The notes beneath the pieces were generated by a model. It saw nothing but the letters and a program-made list of their open reading frames with translations, made no database searches and had not been told where the DNA came from. A stretch of 64,000 nucleotides of DNA from Fratercula arctica (Eukaryota > Chordata > Aves > Charadriiformes > Alcidae). Positions within the stretch are counted from its first letter, which is position 1. Each line of letters opens with the position of its first letter. Location of the stretch: NCBI GenBank assembly GCA_947846985.1, contig CANTUZ010000005.1:4944001-5008000 (forward strand). The letters are read 5' to 3'. The translations under genes were made by a program, and so were the position numbers. Shown one piece after another: positions 38,696 to 52,500 of the stretch.

Positions 38696-41600
38696 GTAAG
38701 TAGTGAAGTGGGCTGTCGCTTGTGTATGTGGTTGAGTATCAGTGAGAGTGTGTGACTTCAATGTCTGAGACTTTTAATAAGAATTTTTAATTAGTTTTTC
38801 ACAGTAGTTAGAGCAAAGGTATAATCTGAAGAACATGAATATTACAATTCTTGCTCCATTGTACTCCACAGTAGTTGAATTCGGCCTTATCTTTTATCGC
38901 ATACTTAAAATCGATATTGTTCTTACATTGGAATTTTATATTTCTGAAATATCACATCGTTAGGAATGTACAAAAATAAAACTTCGTCCCTCTGTATAGA
39001 GAGTAGTATTGAAAAAGCAGAATTAGGTATTTATTTTAAAGTTGGGTTAAGAGTTCCTGTATCCTTTGGAAAAAAAAAGGAAATAAATGAGCAAACACGC
39101 TAAATGAAAAAATTTCAAAGTTCAAGATGTTTTATGTATGCAGTTTGGTTTTGACTGATAAGTTTTAATTTGTAAAAGGTGTTTTGTATCTTGCTTGTAT
39201 GTAATATTTAAAACAGAAGAACGAGAAATGAGTGCAGTAAAATTAAAAGCATATAGTACCTCAAGAGTATGTCTGCTACGAATATTGGTGAAGCTAAAAT
39301 TATAGGCAGAACTTTAAGAAATAAATAATAAATAAGAAACTGATTTTTTAAAATGCGTCCTAGGAAAGGGTTGTTTAAAATTTAGGGTATTTCAGAGCAA
39401 GTTATTTCCTTATGTATCTTGAGAAAAAACTCATTTTACAATATAAATTCTAAAATCTCCCCTTTGCATTGCAGATGCTCACTTTGGGATACATGAATAT
39501 CCATTCTGTGTGTGAAGCTATTTTAATGGTTTTCACTTTTATGACTCTGTTCCCAACTGCCCCTGCCTCCACAACTGCAACTTGAGCACAGCCACTCACA
39601 TAGTTAAATGAAAGATTAAAGATTTGATGAGAGTTTGCCATCTGAAGTCAGAAACCGCACTGCGTTCTGCTGTTCTGTTTTGGCTTTTTGTTTTTTCTTG
39701 GAAGTTATCAATCTTGCTTAAACCCGTGGAGCAAGCGCTCCGTAAAAAGCAAGCCATCTAAAAGATTTATCATTGCTACTTTGAAGAGGTTGGTTGCTAT
39801 TCTTGCTGTAGCCACAGCAGCTGTCTAGAGTATAAATAATTGAGGAAATTTTGACAATTACTATAATTTAATGTTCCACAAGTGTATCCTAAGAACTGAA
39901 TTTCATTCAGGACTGGAGCCTGTAACGAATTCCAAGACGTTGTAGCTAAAAGTCAGTGTAAGTCATTATTCTCAATGAAGGCGCGGCGTTGTTCTGTTGG
40001 ATAGCTGGATGCACGCTGTAGGTCGCTTATAGAAGTCAGATCTGGTTATAACCAGGGGAATGCAGAGGGCATGTGCTGGGTCAGGGCTTGCGAAGAGTGC
40101 AGGGAAGCCGCGTTTGCTCTGCGATGCCTCCTCTGGGGCTCTGACGTTAATTCTGGTTGCTCATTCAGGAGGGTGGGGGGAGTGGGACTCTCCCCCTTGC
40201 TCATGAGACCTAGTGCCTCAGTCACAGCTAGGCATCCCCAGTGGTTTTCCTCACAGGAGAGAAAATGAGGATTATGCTTATGGCTTGCTTTTGTTAAGTG
40301 TGCGTGCTTACAGAGCTCTTTCTTATCTTCCAGTAAAGATACTAAGGCAAGGACACAAGTGTCTTCATAGAGAGGGTGTTCACGCAACTGCTTGCAGTGT
40401 TGAAGGAGACAACCCTTCTCCAGGTCTCCTGTGTTTTAGGAAAAATGCATACATTGCAGTGTTTTGGAGGGGTTTTTTGGTGTTTTTCGGTTGTGGTGTT
40501 GTTTTGTTTTGTTTTGTTTTTTAAAGATACGGCAGTCTTCATCCTTTGCATTTTAATGTTTTCCTCTTCCCATAGCTTACAGCCATACTCCAGAGCGTGG
40601 GAACTGGTGTTTGTGGTTGGGTACTTAGGCTCAGAGGGGTGGCAGAGGCAAGGCTGTCCAGTCAGCTCAAACACTCAACCAGGTGATGTCTAGTCTTGGT
40701 TTTTTCAGCAGTATCTTTCAGTTACAGGTGTCCATGTCTACATGGTAGTGTCTGTAAGGTGGCCATCACAGATTAGTAGATTTGGGGGGGGAAAAAAGAG
40801 GGAAAAAAAGGTACCAAAAATGAAGATTTAACCTTGCTCATTAAATGGAGATACATCAGAGCTTAGAGGGAAGCCACCTACCATCATCTTTCCCCCTGTG
40901 GGCAGTTATCTCCTTTGTAGACTCACGGTGCGGCGAGCAGAGACACGTGTGAGCTGAACTGTGAAGAGCCAGCTCACGTCCAGCCAGATGTATGAGTTCA
41001 GAAAGCTGGAGCAAATCTGTGTCCTCCAAGCCCATTAAAGGGGGTGTGAAAGCAAGTGTATTTGCTTCCATGTGGCACAGTCCTAAGCCAGTAAAGCCCG
41101 CCAAGCCTCAGAGAGCTCAACACGGAGCCAGATCAGGTCTCTTGGCGTTGCTGTTCCCATTGCTGCGGTGTTGGAGAGCATCATACGAATTTGAGCATAT
41201 TGAGCATTAGAGACAGCTTGGGTCTGTCAGGCTCAAAGCCAGTGCTAATAAGCCTTGTCAAATTAAGTTTAGTGTACTGCAGAACCATTTGGGACCATCA
41301 GTGCTTATCAACCCAGTCCCAAAGCCAGAAATGACATGACAAGGACCCCCACTGGCTCCATGAAAAATCACTTAGGTGAGAACCTGTCCCCCCTCGTCAT
41401 CTTGTCTGGGTTTCTCTGCGGTGGGGGAGTATCCCTGTCTTCCTTTGCTCCAGATAAGAATTGGCTGGCTTCTATATAATCTATTATAGACTATTCTATA
41501 TCTCATCCTCTGCAAAAGAACTGTTTCGGGGTGGGGTTTTCTTCCAAACCTCTATATTTTAGTACTGTAGATAGTCCTCTAAACAAAAGCCTCTAATTGT

Positions 41601-44232
41601 GATGATTAGTTCCAGCTGGCCAGCAGAAAATTCTGTGGTTAATAGAGGGTGTAGATGTATGGAGCATGGGACCAAGAAGATTTGGAGACTGTCACCATAA
41701 ACTGCAATTTGGTTTTTAGGATGAAGCACAAGAAAATATTGGCGTGGTTCTTGAGAACAGGGCAAAGGAGGGTGAAACAAGATCGTTTTCCTCTCTTACA
41801 CGCTCCTGAAAAAAAGATTGAGCTCAATAAACTCGAGTAGGTTTTATTGACCGAAGAGTCTCTGCTAATATTGTTTGGTTATAGAAAGACAGGGATCTTG
41901 TTCATCCTTTCTTTATTTCAATTTGCCTCCTGTTTTGGGGATGACACAAGAGCTTAGCATTTGGCATCCTGCAGAGTCTGGGCTGTATAGGAGGTACTTT
42001 TTAGTCCATTCCCTTCTAGGTCGTGTAGGTGATCCTTATTGATGTGGGTGACTTTGCAAGTGCTGAACGTTACCTGTTGTCAAAGGGTCTATATCACTTA
42101 TATTTGTAAAATGATAAACAAACAACAAATAGAGTAGTTAAGTGAGTTGTTACATGTTACACGTCAAGTCTGGCTGTAATGGCAGCCTGTAGAAATCTTG
42201 TTCTACAGGGGCTGTGTTCTGTCAGTGAGGAAATATGTTGTGTAGAACGGTCACAGTTTTTGAAGGAAGTGTCACAGCGACGTTTTAGCACAGTGTGGCC
42301 GCTGAGCATTTGATTATCTTGTATATTAATATATCCTTTTTGCATAGCACAGCAAGAAAGGAGAGAGAGGGAGGTGGTTGCTACCTATAGCGTGCACGTC
42401 CTAAATCATAATAGATGAGATAATGGTAAAGATTAGATGATATAAAAAAAGGCAAAGGACAAGATGTTTGAAAGATCAGAGCATTAAAGTTGGAGAGTGA
42501 GGCAAAGGAAAGAGAAGATCCGTATCAGCTAGAGCAGCAGTGACTGAGGAGAGAGCTGAGTAAAGGAAGTTTTTAAAAAGTGGACTTGAAGACAAAGAAG
42601 AGAGAGGAGATACTTGCCAGTGAAGGGATGTGTTGGCAGACACAGGCAACAGTTGAAACACAACTGAAGACGGGGCTGGAAGAAGGGGTAGAAGAAGTAG
42701 CAGCAAGGTGTCCTCTAGGAGAGGTAGTTTGCCTTCTAGGGGTTTGCCACCGTTGAACGTGAAGGTAAGAAATATTGAATCTGGCAGCGGCAAGAGAAAA
42801 GACGTATCCCTGTATTTAAGAAAGAAGTATGAGAAAAGACTAATGAGAAAATAAAATCCATTTTTTGCAAGGTTCAACATTTAAAAAAAAATAAATAAAT
42901 AAATTGCAGATTATGATATTCCAGAAAGAACTGAAATGTTAGGTGTGAAAGCCTGAGAAGTGACAGTGTGTTACCCTTGTCGCTGAAGCCTGAAGGAGCG
43001 GAGCGGTAGCAAAGCTGTCAGTGCTGAAGGGAAGAGGACGAGGAATCCGTAGGTGGAAAAAGCAGACTCTCATCTTCCCCTGCTGAACCCGGGGAAGTTG
43101 TGGGACACCCAGGACAAGAATTTGGAGCAACAGAAGGGGGGAATGTAGGCTGAACCAACACCACAGTGCTCTGCTATAAATAGAGGAGGAAATAACTGTG
43201 GTTCTCGTGTGGCTTTATGGTTGGGTTTTATTATTTTTAAGGATTTTATTTAAGGATTTATTTAATTAAGGATTATATGTAAGGATATACACTTTATGTA
43301 TATAAATATCTGTATTATCAAATAACAAAGAGGAGGTATTTATTTTTTTGTGCGTTAACCAGAAGTTTTTCAAGAATCATCTCTTTCTGATGCAGATATC
43401 GAGCTGTACTAGTAAGATAATACTGTTCAGTCTTTCTTTTACTGTTTGTCTTGCAAACATAAAGAATCTTGTAGTGCAGGGTCAGAGCCTGCATTTCTTC
43501 CTTAGAACTTTATAAAAGTCAAGCTGAAGGCCATGTTTTCATTATGATGACTTCATTTGCAGGGAAACCTTACTCAAGTGATGACAATTTGACGATTATT
43601 TTAATATTTGACTGATTTCTTGTATTCTGAAAGTGGCTGTCCTATAGTGTGTGTGACGCCCAATTTTTGGGGGGGGGGGTTTGCTTTTTTTTTCTTTAAA
43701 TAAAAAAAATGTTTAATAATTGTTTGTGTTTTTCTCACAGAAAATAATTCTACCTTGGCTTTTCGAGAGCAGGCATCCACTTTATCCTTGCTCCTCTAAA
43801 CATTTTGAGCGTTTTTATACAGCCAGTGCTGTCTGAACGTTGCCGTCGGTAGCTGCAGTAAATCGGCAAGGCGGTTGCTCCAGCCCCTCTGGGTTGGTGG
43901 GGCTGAAATCTGGTCCCTCGGTTCCCCAGAGCCGAGGAGGACTCTGCTGCCGGGGCAAGTCCTGCTAATTCAGGGGAGCGGCTCCGCCGGGAAGATCAAA
44001 AGCATCACAAGCATTTTTGTTTCCCCTCTGCAAATTCCTGGCGTGGGATTTTTGGAAACATATCCCAGGGATTAAATATAGCCGTATATTTTTCAAGTAA
44101 TCCTGCTCTGAGGTTGTTCTGAGCAATGTAGGAAAGGGAACTTTTCTGTCCTCTGGTAAGCTTTCCCCTTGCTCCACTTGGGGAGTTTGTATTTTACGGT
44201 CGGTGTACGTTTAGAAATTTAATCTGTTTTAA

Positions 44233-44248
44233 TGTTACTATAGTAACA
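44233..44248. repeat. 16-bp perfect palindrome (X-box-like)
   Basis: TGTTACTATAGTAACA is its own reverse complement. The core GTTACTATAGTAAC resembles the RFX X-box consensus GTTnCC-ATGG-nAAC with two symmetric mismatches. Binding is only a possibility; there is no nearby promoter evidence. Confidence 0.5.
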
Positions 44249-44302
44249 AATGGGTATCTTTTGGCCCTAGCCCGTGGTATGTTTCCTCGCAGCGGAAGGT
44301 TA

Positions 44303-44348
44303 GCTGGAGGGGAAGATGGTACCCGGCTGGAGGGGAAGATGTTACCTG
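44303..44348 (+). repeat. 23-bp direct duplication
   Basis: The unit beginning GCTGGAGGGGAAGATG occurs at 44303 and again at 44326, with one or two differences near the 3' end of the unit. Too short to assign to a family. Confidence 0.8.
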
Positions 44349-44620
44349 GAGCCGTCCCAGACTGGCCAGTGGCAGACACCAGCTTAGCTCCTTCGATGAC
44401 CTGTGGAGGCACCCGGCCAAATAATTGAGTTTAGGAATGTTTATTTTCTCTAAGCTTCCAGTGTTCCTGTTGATCATGTACGAAACTGTGTTGTCGCACA
44501 GACGAGAAGGATTTACTATGGAGGTGATCTGCCAGGTTGCTTGTACTTAGAAGTCCTCCTTCCTCACTTTATAATGACTTTTTTATTGCTCCTAGATAAA
44601 TTAATTTCCCTGTCTCTCTT

Positions 44621-44638
44621 CCCCCCCCCCCCCCCCCC
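44621..44638 (+). repeat. C(18) tract followed by AG
   Basis: Eighteen C residues after a TCTCTCTT stretch, ending in AG, which mimics a 3' splice site. The exact length is likely variable. See rejected items for why no exon is called after it. Confidence 0.85.
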
Positions 44639-45417
44639 AGAGATCCAGACTGTTATGCTATTATGCATACCATTTGTGTATTGTTATCGGTGAGACAGGC
44701 CTGGTAGGACCATAGGTTTCTGTGTTGCAGAGCTTGCAGTCTAAATAAAGCCACAAGCCGCCCTCTCAGCCCCCCCATCACCCTGCACAGAAAATAACAT
44801 GACAAACAGAGCTAGACTAGATTGGGAAAGGCCAATATGTACATCTCCCTGACGTAAGGCATGATAAAGTGTCACTAAACAGATATTTGTCTAATTTCTG
44901 GAGGGATAGGCTTCCAAATCTCTTCTGCGTGCGGAGATGGGAGATCAGGCAGTATGTGCGTGCTGTTCTCTCCGTTGGGTGGATGTACGTGGTGCCTTTG
45001 GAGACGTTGCTGATGACAGTCTGTCATTCCCATAAGGGATTGTCTTCATGGTCCCCGGTGGTGTGCTCCAGTTCTTTGCCCTCTACAGGGATGCAGGAAC
45101 TTGGACATCATCTGGCTCTGAAACAGTGTGAGATTCGATAAAGGGCAACAGAGGAAGAAGTCATTCTTATGGAAAAACTGGAAGATGTGAGCTTAACTAG
45201 AAAGCCAGAATTAGATTCTATTTGATTAGTTATTTCACTGTTAAACTGAATTATCACGTTTTGAATATCTATGGCTCTACCCCCCGTGTGGACTAAATTC
45301 ATGAAACAGCAAACGCGTTAAGGGGCCAGGGTCATCCCACATATATATGGGGAGATGTCTAGATCTTTCACTTCCGTATTTACACCTGCCCCAAAGTCTG
45401 TTTTGCCGTGCCTATTG

Positions 45418-45440
45418 TTTATGTAAAACTTTTACATAAA
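45418..45440. repeat. 23-bp palindrome, 11-bp arms, 1-nt centre
   Basis: TTTATGTAAAA, a single C, then its exact reverse complement. Each arm carries ATGTAAA, a half-site-like word. AT-rich palindromes of this size can arise by chance or support cruciform formation; no role is evident. Confidence 0.85.
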
Positions 45441-46329
45441 TATGCCTTTCATGCAATATTTTGCAAACACACAGTTTCTTGTGATGTTTTGCATAAATGG
45501 GAGATGATGGTTGACAGTCTTTAACTGCCCATGCCTGCGTGTTAGGGCATGTGCAATGTCCGGAGCCGTGCTCTTGGTGAGGCCCTATTAGGTGGAATGG
45601 AGCGTATTAACTTCACCGAGACTCTCTTGGTGTTGAATTTGGTACCAGGAGCAAAAACTGTGCGCAGACAAAATTTTGTGTGGAGTCTGTCAGGGATCAC
45701 TTATGGTTTTTGTACAGAGCTGACATTATCTGAGCCTTTTCTAACGAAGGAAAAAAGGTTAAGTTGATTTGAGGGCAGGTGGAAGTAAAAAATTCATTTA
45801 TTCTTCTCCTTTCTGAGAGGTTAACTCATTCTTTTTCTGAGCCCTGGCTATGAAGAAAACTTTGTCGTCTTCCAAAATGGCAGCAAAATCACAGTAAGCT
45901 GAGTTTAAAGCTTAGGTTGATAACAAAAAGTATCTGCTCGTGTTTACATAGTTTAATTCTGGTGATTCTGGTGTCTTGAGTTGTGCATCATTCCTCAACA
46001 GGAACCCCGCTGTCAGCTGCGCTGCTTAAAAACAGTGCAGTGAAACTTCCTAGTAAACCAGAAAGTTTTACATTTCTCCGACAGGTTTGTGATGTAAGAA
46101 TTAAAGCTGTTTGCATGGCAACACCTTCTGGTGCCTAGGTCTTTGTTGCTTTTTACAGGATATGTAGCGCTAAGCTCTTCGCTCTTGAATCTGAAACAGT
46201 TTGTAGCTTTTACAAAGCATTGTACAGCCCGGAGAAACAAGCTTTTTTCCTGCGTGTCTTGTCATAAATCTTGGATTTCCGACCATTGCTTATACACTGT
46301 AACTGTGTGATAATGGTTATTTTAATTAA

Positions 46330-46598
46330 TTAGTCTGTGAAGGCAATACATATCCAGAAAATGTTATTATTTTGCTGTTTACCTAGGGTTATTTTTAGAT
46401 ATTTAAACAGTACTAGTGCGCTTGTCCTACGCATTTATGCAGGGGAATTTCAGTAGGAGATGTTAGTCTGCGGAGGCAATACGTATCCAGAAAATGTTAT
46501 TCTTTTGCTTTTTATGTAGGGTTATTTTTATATATTGAAACAGTACTAACAGCGCTTGTCCTAAGCGTTTATGCAGCGGGGTTTCAGTAGGAGATGTT
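46330..46598 (+). repeat. Diverged tandem duplication of ~133 bp (two copies)
   Basis: Copy 1 (46330-46462) and copy 2 (46463-46598) align over their whole length, sharing TATCCAGAAAATGTTATT, TAGGGTTATTTTTA, AAACAGTACTA, GCGCTTGTCCTA and TTTCAGTAGGAGATGTTA. Scattered substitutions and small indels show the duplication is not recent. No transposon hallmark or ORF is shared between the copies. Confidence 0.92.
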
Positions 46599-49500
46599 AT
46601 CCAGGACCCAGGTGCAAGGGAGGAGGGGGCACGTGTGCCTTGGTGTCCCTGCAGCCACCAGAATAAACGAGTTGGGAACAGGTGAAGCTGTGACCCTCGG
46701 GCCTCCAGACAGAAGTATGTGCGTCGGCCGGGACGGAGGGGACACGCTGCGCCTGGGAACGGGCTGCGGCCGGAGCTCCCTTCCCGTGGATCGTTTTTAG
46801 AAAGGAACAACTGTCAACGCCTTTATTGCAAGAGCTCCTTCACGTGACACAGCCGTGGGGTGACGGTTATTGCTTCGTTAGTTGCGTGTATTTGAATAAA
46901 CCAAACCAGATCATTTGCTGGTGTGCCGTCATCCCACCCGCTGTGATTGAGAATCTGTGATTTACTTGCATTACTTAAGATTAATTTCTGATTGGTAGGT
47001 TCTTCTATTTTTAGAATGAATCATTTAATAGAGCGCAGCGGTATTAATACAAAACAATTTTCTGAGGTAAAAGCTCTGTTTGTGATAAAATGTTCTGTGT
47101 AGTTCTTTCTACGTGAGTTTCGTTAAATTCTGGATGCCTGCTGCAAATTCAAGTTAATGATGCACAAAAGCCTTCAACATCTGAGCTACTATTTGAGGAA
47201 ATAAAACAGTGTACAAGAGCCAGTGCTCACTGCAGTGAGAGGTTTTAGTGCCCGTCCTTCCTTTTAAGCATTTATGCTCTTTTAAAAATACTGTTTTATG
47301 TAAAATTGAAGGATGTTTTGGGAAGAAGTCCGTCTTTGCTAGATAATGATCATGTTTTACGTTTAATCCCAGCTGCAGGGCACTAGAAACCTGATTTTCA
47401 GTCTGGAAGCCCCAGGTAGAAAAGGGTCTCCTGTGAACGGCCAGGGAGGGTGGAAATGAAGGTTTATCGGGACTCGTTACGCCCCTCGTTATGTACGGAC
47501 GGAGCACAGCCATGGTTTCTCCCCATCTGTTCCTGTCTTCAGTTGTACATAAGCAGAGATTTAGTGCAAGAACGTACAGTTAGCGTGGTATGTGCTAAAA
47601 TCCAGTCGAGCGTCTATTGGGACCAGCAAAGAGTTTTATCTATATCCTAGATTAATGATTGTCTAGAGGCAGGGTACTCTGTTGATACTTGTTTTGCAAA
47701 GTTGCGCTTGTTGTTGCTTAATTAATTGTAATTTAGTTAAGTACGTCTCAAGATTTTAAGTTAGGTTAATGCCCAAACTGTCCTTTCCTTTAAAAACCCA
47801 AAATAATGCCATTGTAGTAGAGAGGGCCAACTCTTCACGTACATGTGAAAACAGTGTACCCACGATAACAGATTTTTGTTTCTGGGGCTAGATCTGTTAC
47901 AACCTGGCTTCAGAATACAGATTAGCTTTATTTGCCCTTATGTTACATCTGTTATTTCAGTTCTAAGATACCAAGTTTTGTCAAAATCCAGAAACTTAAT
48001 TTTGAGAGACATTTTCATCCAAACGTTCAGGAGCAGCATATAAGCACTTGGAACATCGTATTATTTTCTTTAAAAAAGAATACGTTTTGATTGGGATAAC
48101 TACAAATGAAGATGTATTTTAAACAAAGCAATAATAGTTAGTATTTACATCCTTCTGGGGAAAATGGAATTTTCCGTTTTGCCTTGATATTTCTAATATA
48201 TAATTATGTTTAGGAAATAGTGCAAATGAGATATTATTTGAGGGGGTGTACCCTCCGACCCCCAAAACTCCGGGGTTTTAAGGATTGTCAATGTAATGAC
48301 TTAAGATTTTAAGGCTCTTCCTGCACTTTGACACAAAAATATTGAGGAATGTATTTGCCTTAAGTAACAGCTTGCTGTAAACAGCTTGTGTTAGGCTCTT
48401 TCCTCACTTGTACGTTGTATGTGAAGTCTGCTGGGGTATTGCATAGGAATTTGTGAGACTTTAAAAACTTTCACATGAAATCAATCTTCTTTTTCTCCTT
48501 TGAAAACTAATATACTGGCCTCAAGTTAAATGGAAAGCACTGGTTTCAGTATAAGTAGTGAGTTTTCTGGATAAGCTCATAAAACCGCCACATCGATCAC
48601 TGTAAAAGTAGGGAGCAGAGAGAAGGAACCTACAGTAAGTTTAATGCTGATTATTGTTTGAGGAAAAACAGCTGTATCTGCCACTAGGGCAGCACTTTGT
48701 TATAATTTACCTTGCGTATTTGACTTGGCAGAGTTGGACATACAGCTTTGGCTGTGGACAGTTTCCATATTCAAGTCTTTGCCTGATGTAGTCAACGTTC
48801 AACACGTATCGGTGCGCACCTACGGGTCTCCATTTACAGGTTACGGGCTGAGGATATTTGTTTGGGGTTTTTTTGTTTCTGGTGTGCCAGGGCATAGCTC
48901 CTTTTCTTTCTAGTACTGACAAGAATAGAAATTGAAATTGTTATTGTATGACAAGTGTAAAAACTTGTGTGGCTCTGGTGGCCAGTGTTGTCAGAAATGC
49001 ATAATTACTGTAAGGTACTTTTGAGAACAGAGGGAAATCTGAGTAATATACCTGGGAAAGTAATAGTGGAATAAGAATTAAATAAAGGTATTCTGATCAA
49101 CATATAGGAATTCAGTGAAGCTGTTAAATTTGTGTCTGCTTGAGTTCCATGTGTGTAGAAGCTGGGAGGAAACGAAGAGTGTGCAGGTCTGGTGGGAATG
49201 AAAACGACGATGTGCAATGGTGTCCTTTACAAAAGTACCTAGAAATCAGTAAATAGGTGTGAGCACTAGCTTTTAATCCTGCTTTCCCAGCAAGAGGCTG
49301 AAAGTCTTACTGGTGTAACAAAGCAACTGCTGCTGGTCTGGTGCTTGGACGTTACGCGTGTGCAATACTTCTCAGCCGTGACGCCTTCTGCTCCCATCTT
49401 GCCAGGTAGCAAATGCCACCCGGAGATTCACGTTAAGAGGAAGTTTTCAGGTAGCTGGCTGAAACGTGCATGTTGCTTCTGTGAATATGAGAATGGGAGC

Positions 49501-52500
49501 TGTGACACGTGATATCTTATGCCTGAACAGAAGTTTAGTTCTACGGGCTTTTATTTTTTCATATCATCTCCTAATTACGAGAAAGGAGGAGCAGCCCCTG
49601 GAGGTGGGCATCCCCTCGGGTGCAGGCTCAGCCGTCCTCAGTTTAGGTTTAGGGGCGTTTCAGAATAAATAACTGTCGTATAGGCTGTGGGACTGATAAT
49701 GCACTTTGATAGTTGACTATACGTCAAACAGTTTATAGGCGGCGGTTCAAAATTGCAAATTAATTTCATGCTGTTGGCCAGGAAGTGTAAGAAGGCAAGG
49801 CTCAGTTTTGGATGCTGCCGGTAACGTGTCCAAGTGAGATAATCACTGTGGATGTCTGTCCTTGGTTTTCCTTCTCCTTTTGCACAGCTTTCCCCTGTTT
49901 TGGGTAGGCGGGAAACGAGAGCATCCAACTGACATCGTTCCTGCTTTGCTTCTGCTGTGTTAAACATTGCTGGCAAAGCAAATGAGAAATCAGAATTGTC
50001 AGCCAAAAACCAATTGTAGCTCGCAGTAAAACAGAAAATACACGCTCCCCTTTGGCAAATCCAGTCTTTTCACATCTGCTTAAAGGGTTTAAGCAATGCG
50101 CGGACTTAGCCAAGAAAGGGCCCATAGAGTATCAGTGACAATTTGCTGCTGAATACTGTAAATTCAACGAGGCAGCTGTACTTTTTCGGAAGTCACCATG
50201 ACGCAAGGTCATTAGGTCTTTCCTTAGCCGAGATCTTTCCAGGAACTCCACTTCTGTCCTACGCACACACATCTAAATGGTTTAACTACTGTGCTGCTAC
50301 TTCAGGATAGCTTGCTATCTCCAACCCTGTATGCACTGGGGGATCTTTCCCCATAAACCAATATTTTCACATTATAAATAGTCAGTTCTTATGTTAATGT
50401 AGCAGGGGCTGGAGTCAGAATCTGTCCTTAGAGCTTTTATAGGTAAAATTCATTAAATGTTGCGCTGTTGGAAACTCTTCTCTTTAAACAAGCGACAGGA
50501 TTTCTGATGCGTTAGACTAATTGAGCCAAGCTTAGGGTTATTCGTTCAGGGCACCGGCCACAAAACAGTGTTTACACCTCAAGCTATTTGACATACGAGG
50601 ATTTCAGTAGCTTTCTCGTCTTCAGTTTTTGTAATGGGAAAAATCAGTGATTGCATCCCAACATCACTGGTGTCACTTTTGGTACTCCGGGGAGTAGAAG
50701 ACAGCTCCTTGGTTGAACATTAAACGCTTTTGCCTCTTAGGAGACCAAGTGAGCATGAGCCCTTTTCCACTGGCGCTGGGTAGAGTCACAAATTACTTTT
50801 ATGTGGGCCACCAGCCAGTCATGGTGTGGGAAGCACCATGGATTTCTATCAACACTAAGCTTTAATCATTTCAGCTGTAGACCTGCATTCTGCATTTCAC
50901 TTTCTTCTTGAATTTCCCCAGATTTCTTTCTGCTTTCTTTCTTGGGTTGTATTTTTCCTTCAAAATCAGCTAATTGCTTGCATTCCTGTCATTCTGCCAT
51001 GTAATGTTGTTAGTATCACAGATGATACTGCGTAAGTGTTAACAGAATCATTGATGCTTTTTTTTATCCTTCAGTTGTATTTTTTTTTTAGTGAATTCCA
51101 TCTACATGCGATGCTGTACATCCCCGTAAGATCTTACCATAGTACTTTATTTTCTGAATGTAAGAGGGTTGCTTTTGCAAGCCTCTGTTATTACCTCTTT
51201 ATTTCATCATGCCTGGTTTTAAGTACTGAAATAGAATATTTTCCTGTTTCTGTAGTGTTTTGATTCTTTAGAGTTCTTGACTGTAAAAATCACATGTAAA
51301 ATAATCATATGTAAATCTATGTAAAATCATAGATTTTTGGTAGTCCGCTTCCTGCAGGTTTTTTTCTGCATTTTATATTGCCATGTGTTTTCCCCCCCCT
51401 CGTTCTTTTTCTGTATCAATATAGAACCAAAACCCCCTTACTTCTTACAGCCTTTAGCCGGGCATTACAACTGGTGCGGCGAGGTAGCCCATCTGTCCCA
51501 AGGCAGCAAGGTCCAGGTCACTCAGCCTGTGTTCCAGATACACACCTAAAGCCATGGTGCTCTGCTGGGGTGTCACCCATCAGTCTGGGCATGGGAGCCA
51601 CGTTCCTTAATCAAGTGGCTAAAACGCTCTCTAGAACCGATGGCTTTGTCCCAGGGAAGAGGTGGTAGTGATTTTAAAGGGGGCTCCTTGAATGTGAATC
51701 AGCTTTGCAATGAGCATGAGATTAGGAAGCCAGCAAGGAAGACTATGTAGCACCAAGAATGAAGGCGTGGATGAGGAACTTGCTACCCAGAAGTAAATTT
51801 TAATCCTGTGGTCACTCTGTCCTAAAAGAGAGCTGAGCAAAGATGAGGGACCTGGGAAGAGAAGCAAAGCAGGACTGAAAGAGCTACTTTGAGTTGCTGA
51901 GTTGAGACGAGATGTTGCTTATCTTTACTCACGAACCTGAGGAATCCTCCTCATTAGAAGGGAGGAGAGGAGAAATCCTCTTATTTTATTAAGAGGAGAG
52001 GAGAAGTCTACCCACAGCTGTGGAAGACTAGAAATGTTCTTGGAATGGTGAAGGCTTGTTAAGTGCAGCTGGTAGAAATGGATTGATGCTTTTGTGTGGT
52101 ATTTATTCTTGAAAAGGTAGACTTTGGCTTTCCGGCAAAGGCCCAAATCACCTCAGTAAAAGAGCCGTGTTGAAAACTTGAAAGGGTTGTTGAGCACTGA
52201 GGAGGGAAATGAGTAGAGATTGACTGTCGTATCATGTTGAACTGTGGATAAATGAACCTTTGAACTGCACCCTGCTACAAGCTTAAAGGTCTGAACATTA
52301 CAGGGAATGTATTCTCTGGTATCTCTCTGGGTTTGGAAGTATATCATACTACATATTTTGTAAACTTTGATAGAGAATGTTTTTATTGTTATGGACAATA
52401 AATGAAAGTGCCTTGAGAGCAATCCATGCTGAAGGTTTTCTGGCAGCTTCCCTTGCGCTTTTTTATTACCTTGAGGAGATCGGGAAGCGCAGGTCAGGTG

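Noticed and set aside
44641..44689. Possible 49-nt exon after the C(18)AG tract, ending at GTGAGA
   Set aside because: Both splice-site-like sequences are present and one frame is open, but 49 nt would shift the frame between two exons that already join perfectly, and the peptide is not known in NAV2. Treated as a pseudo-exon.
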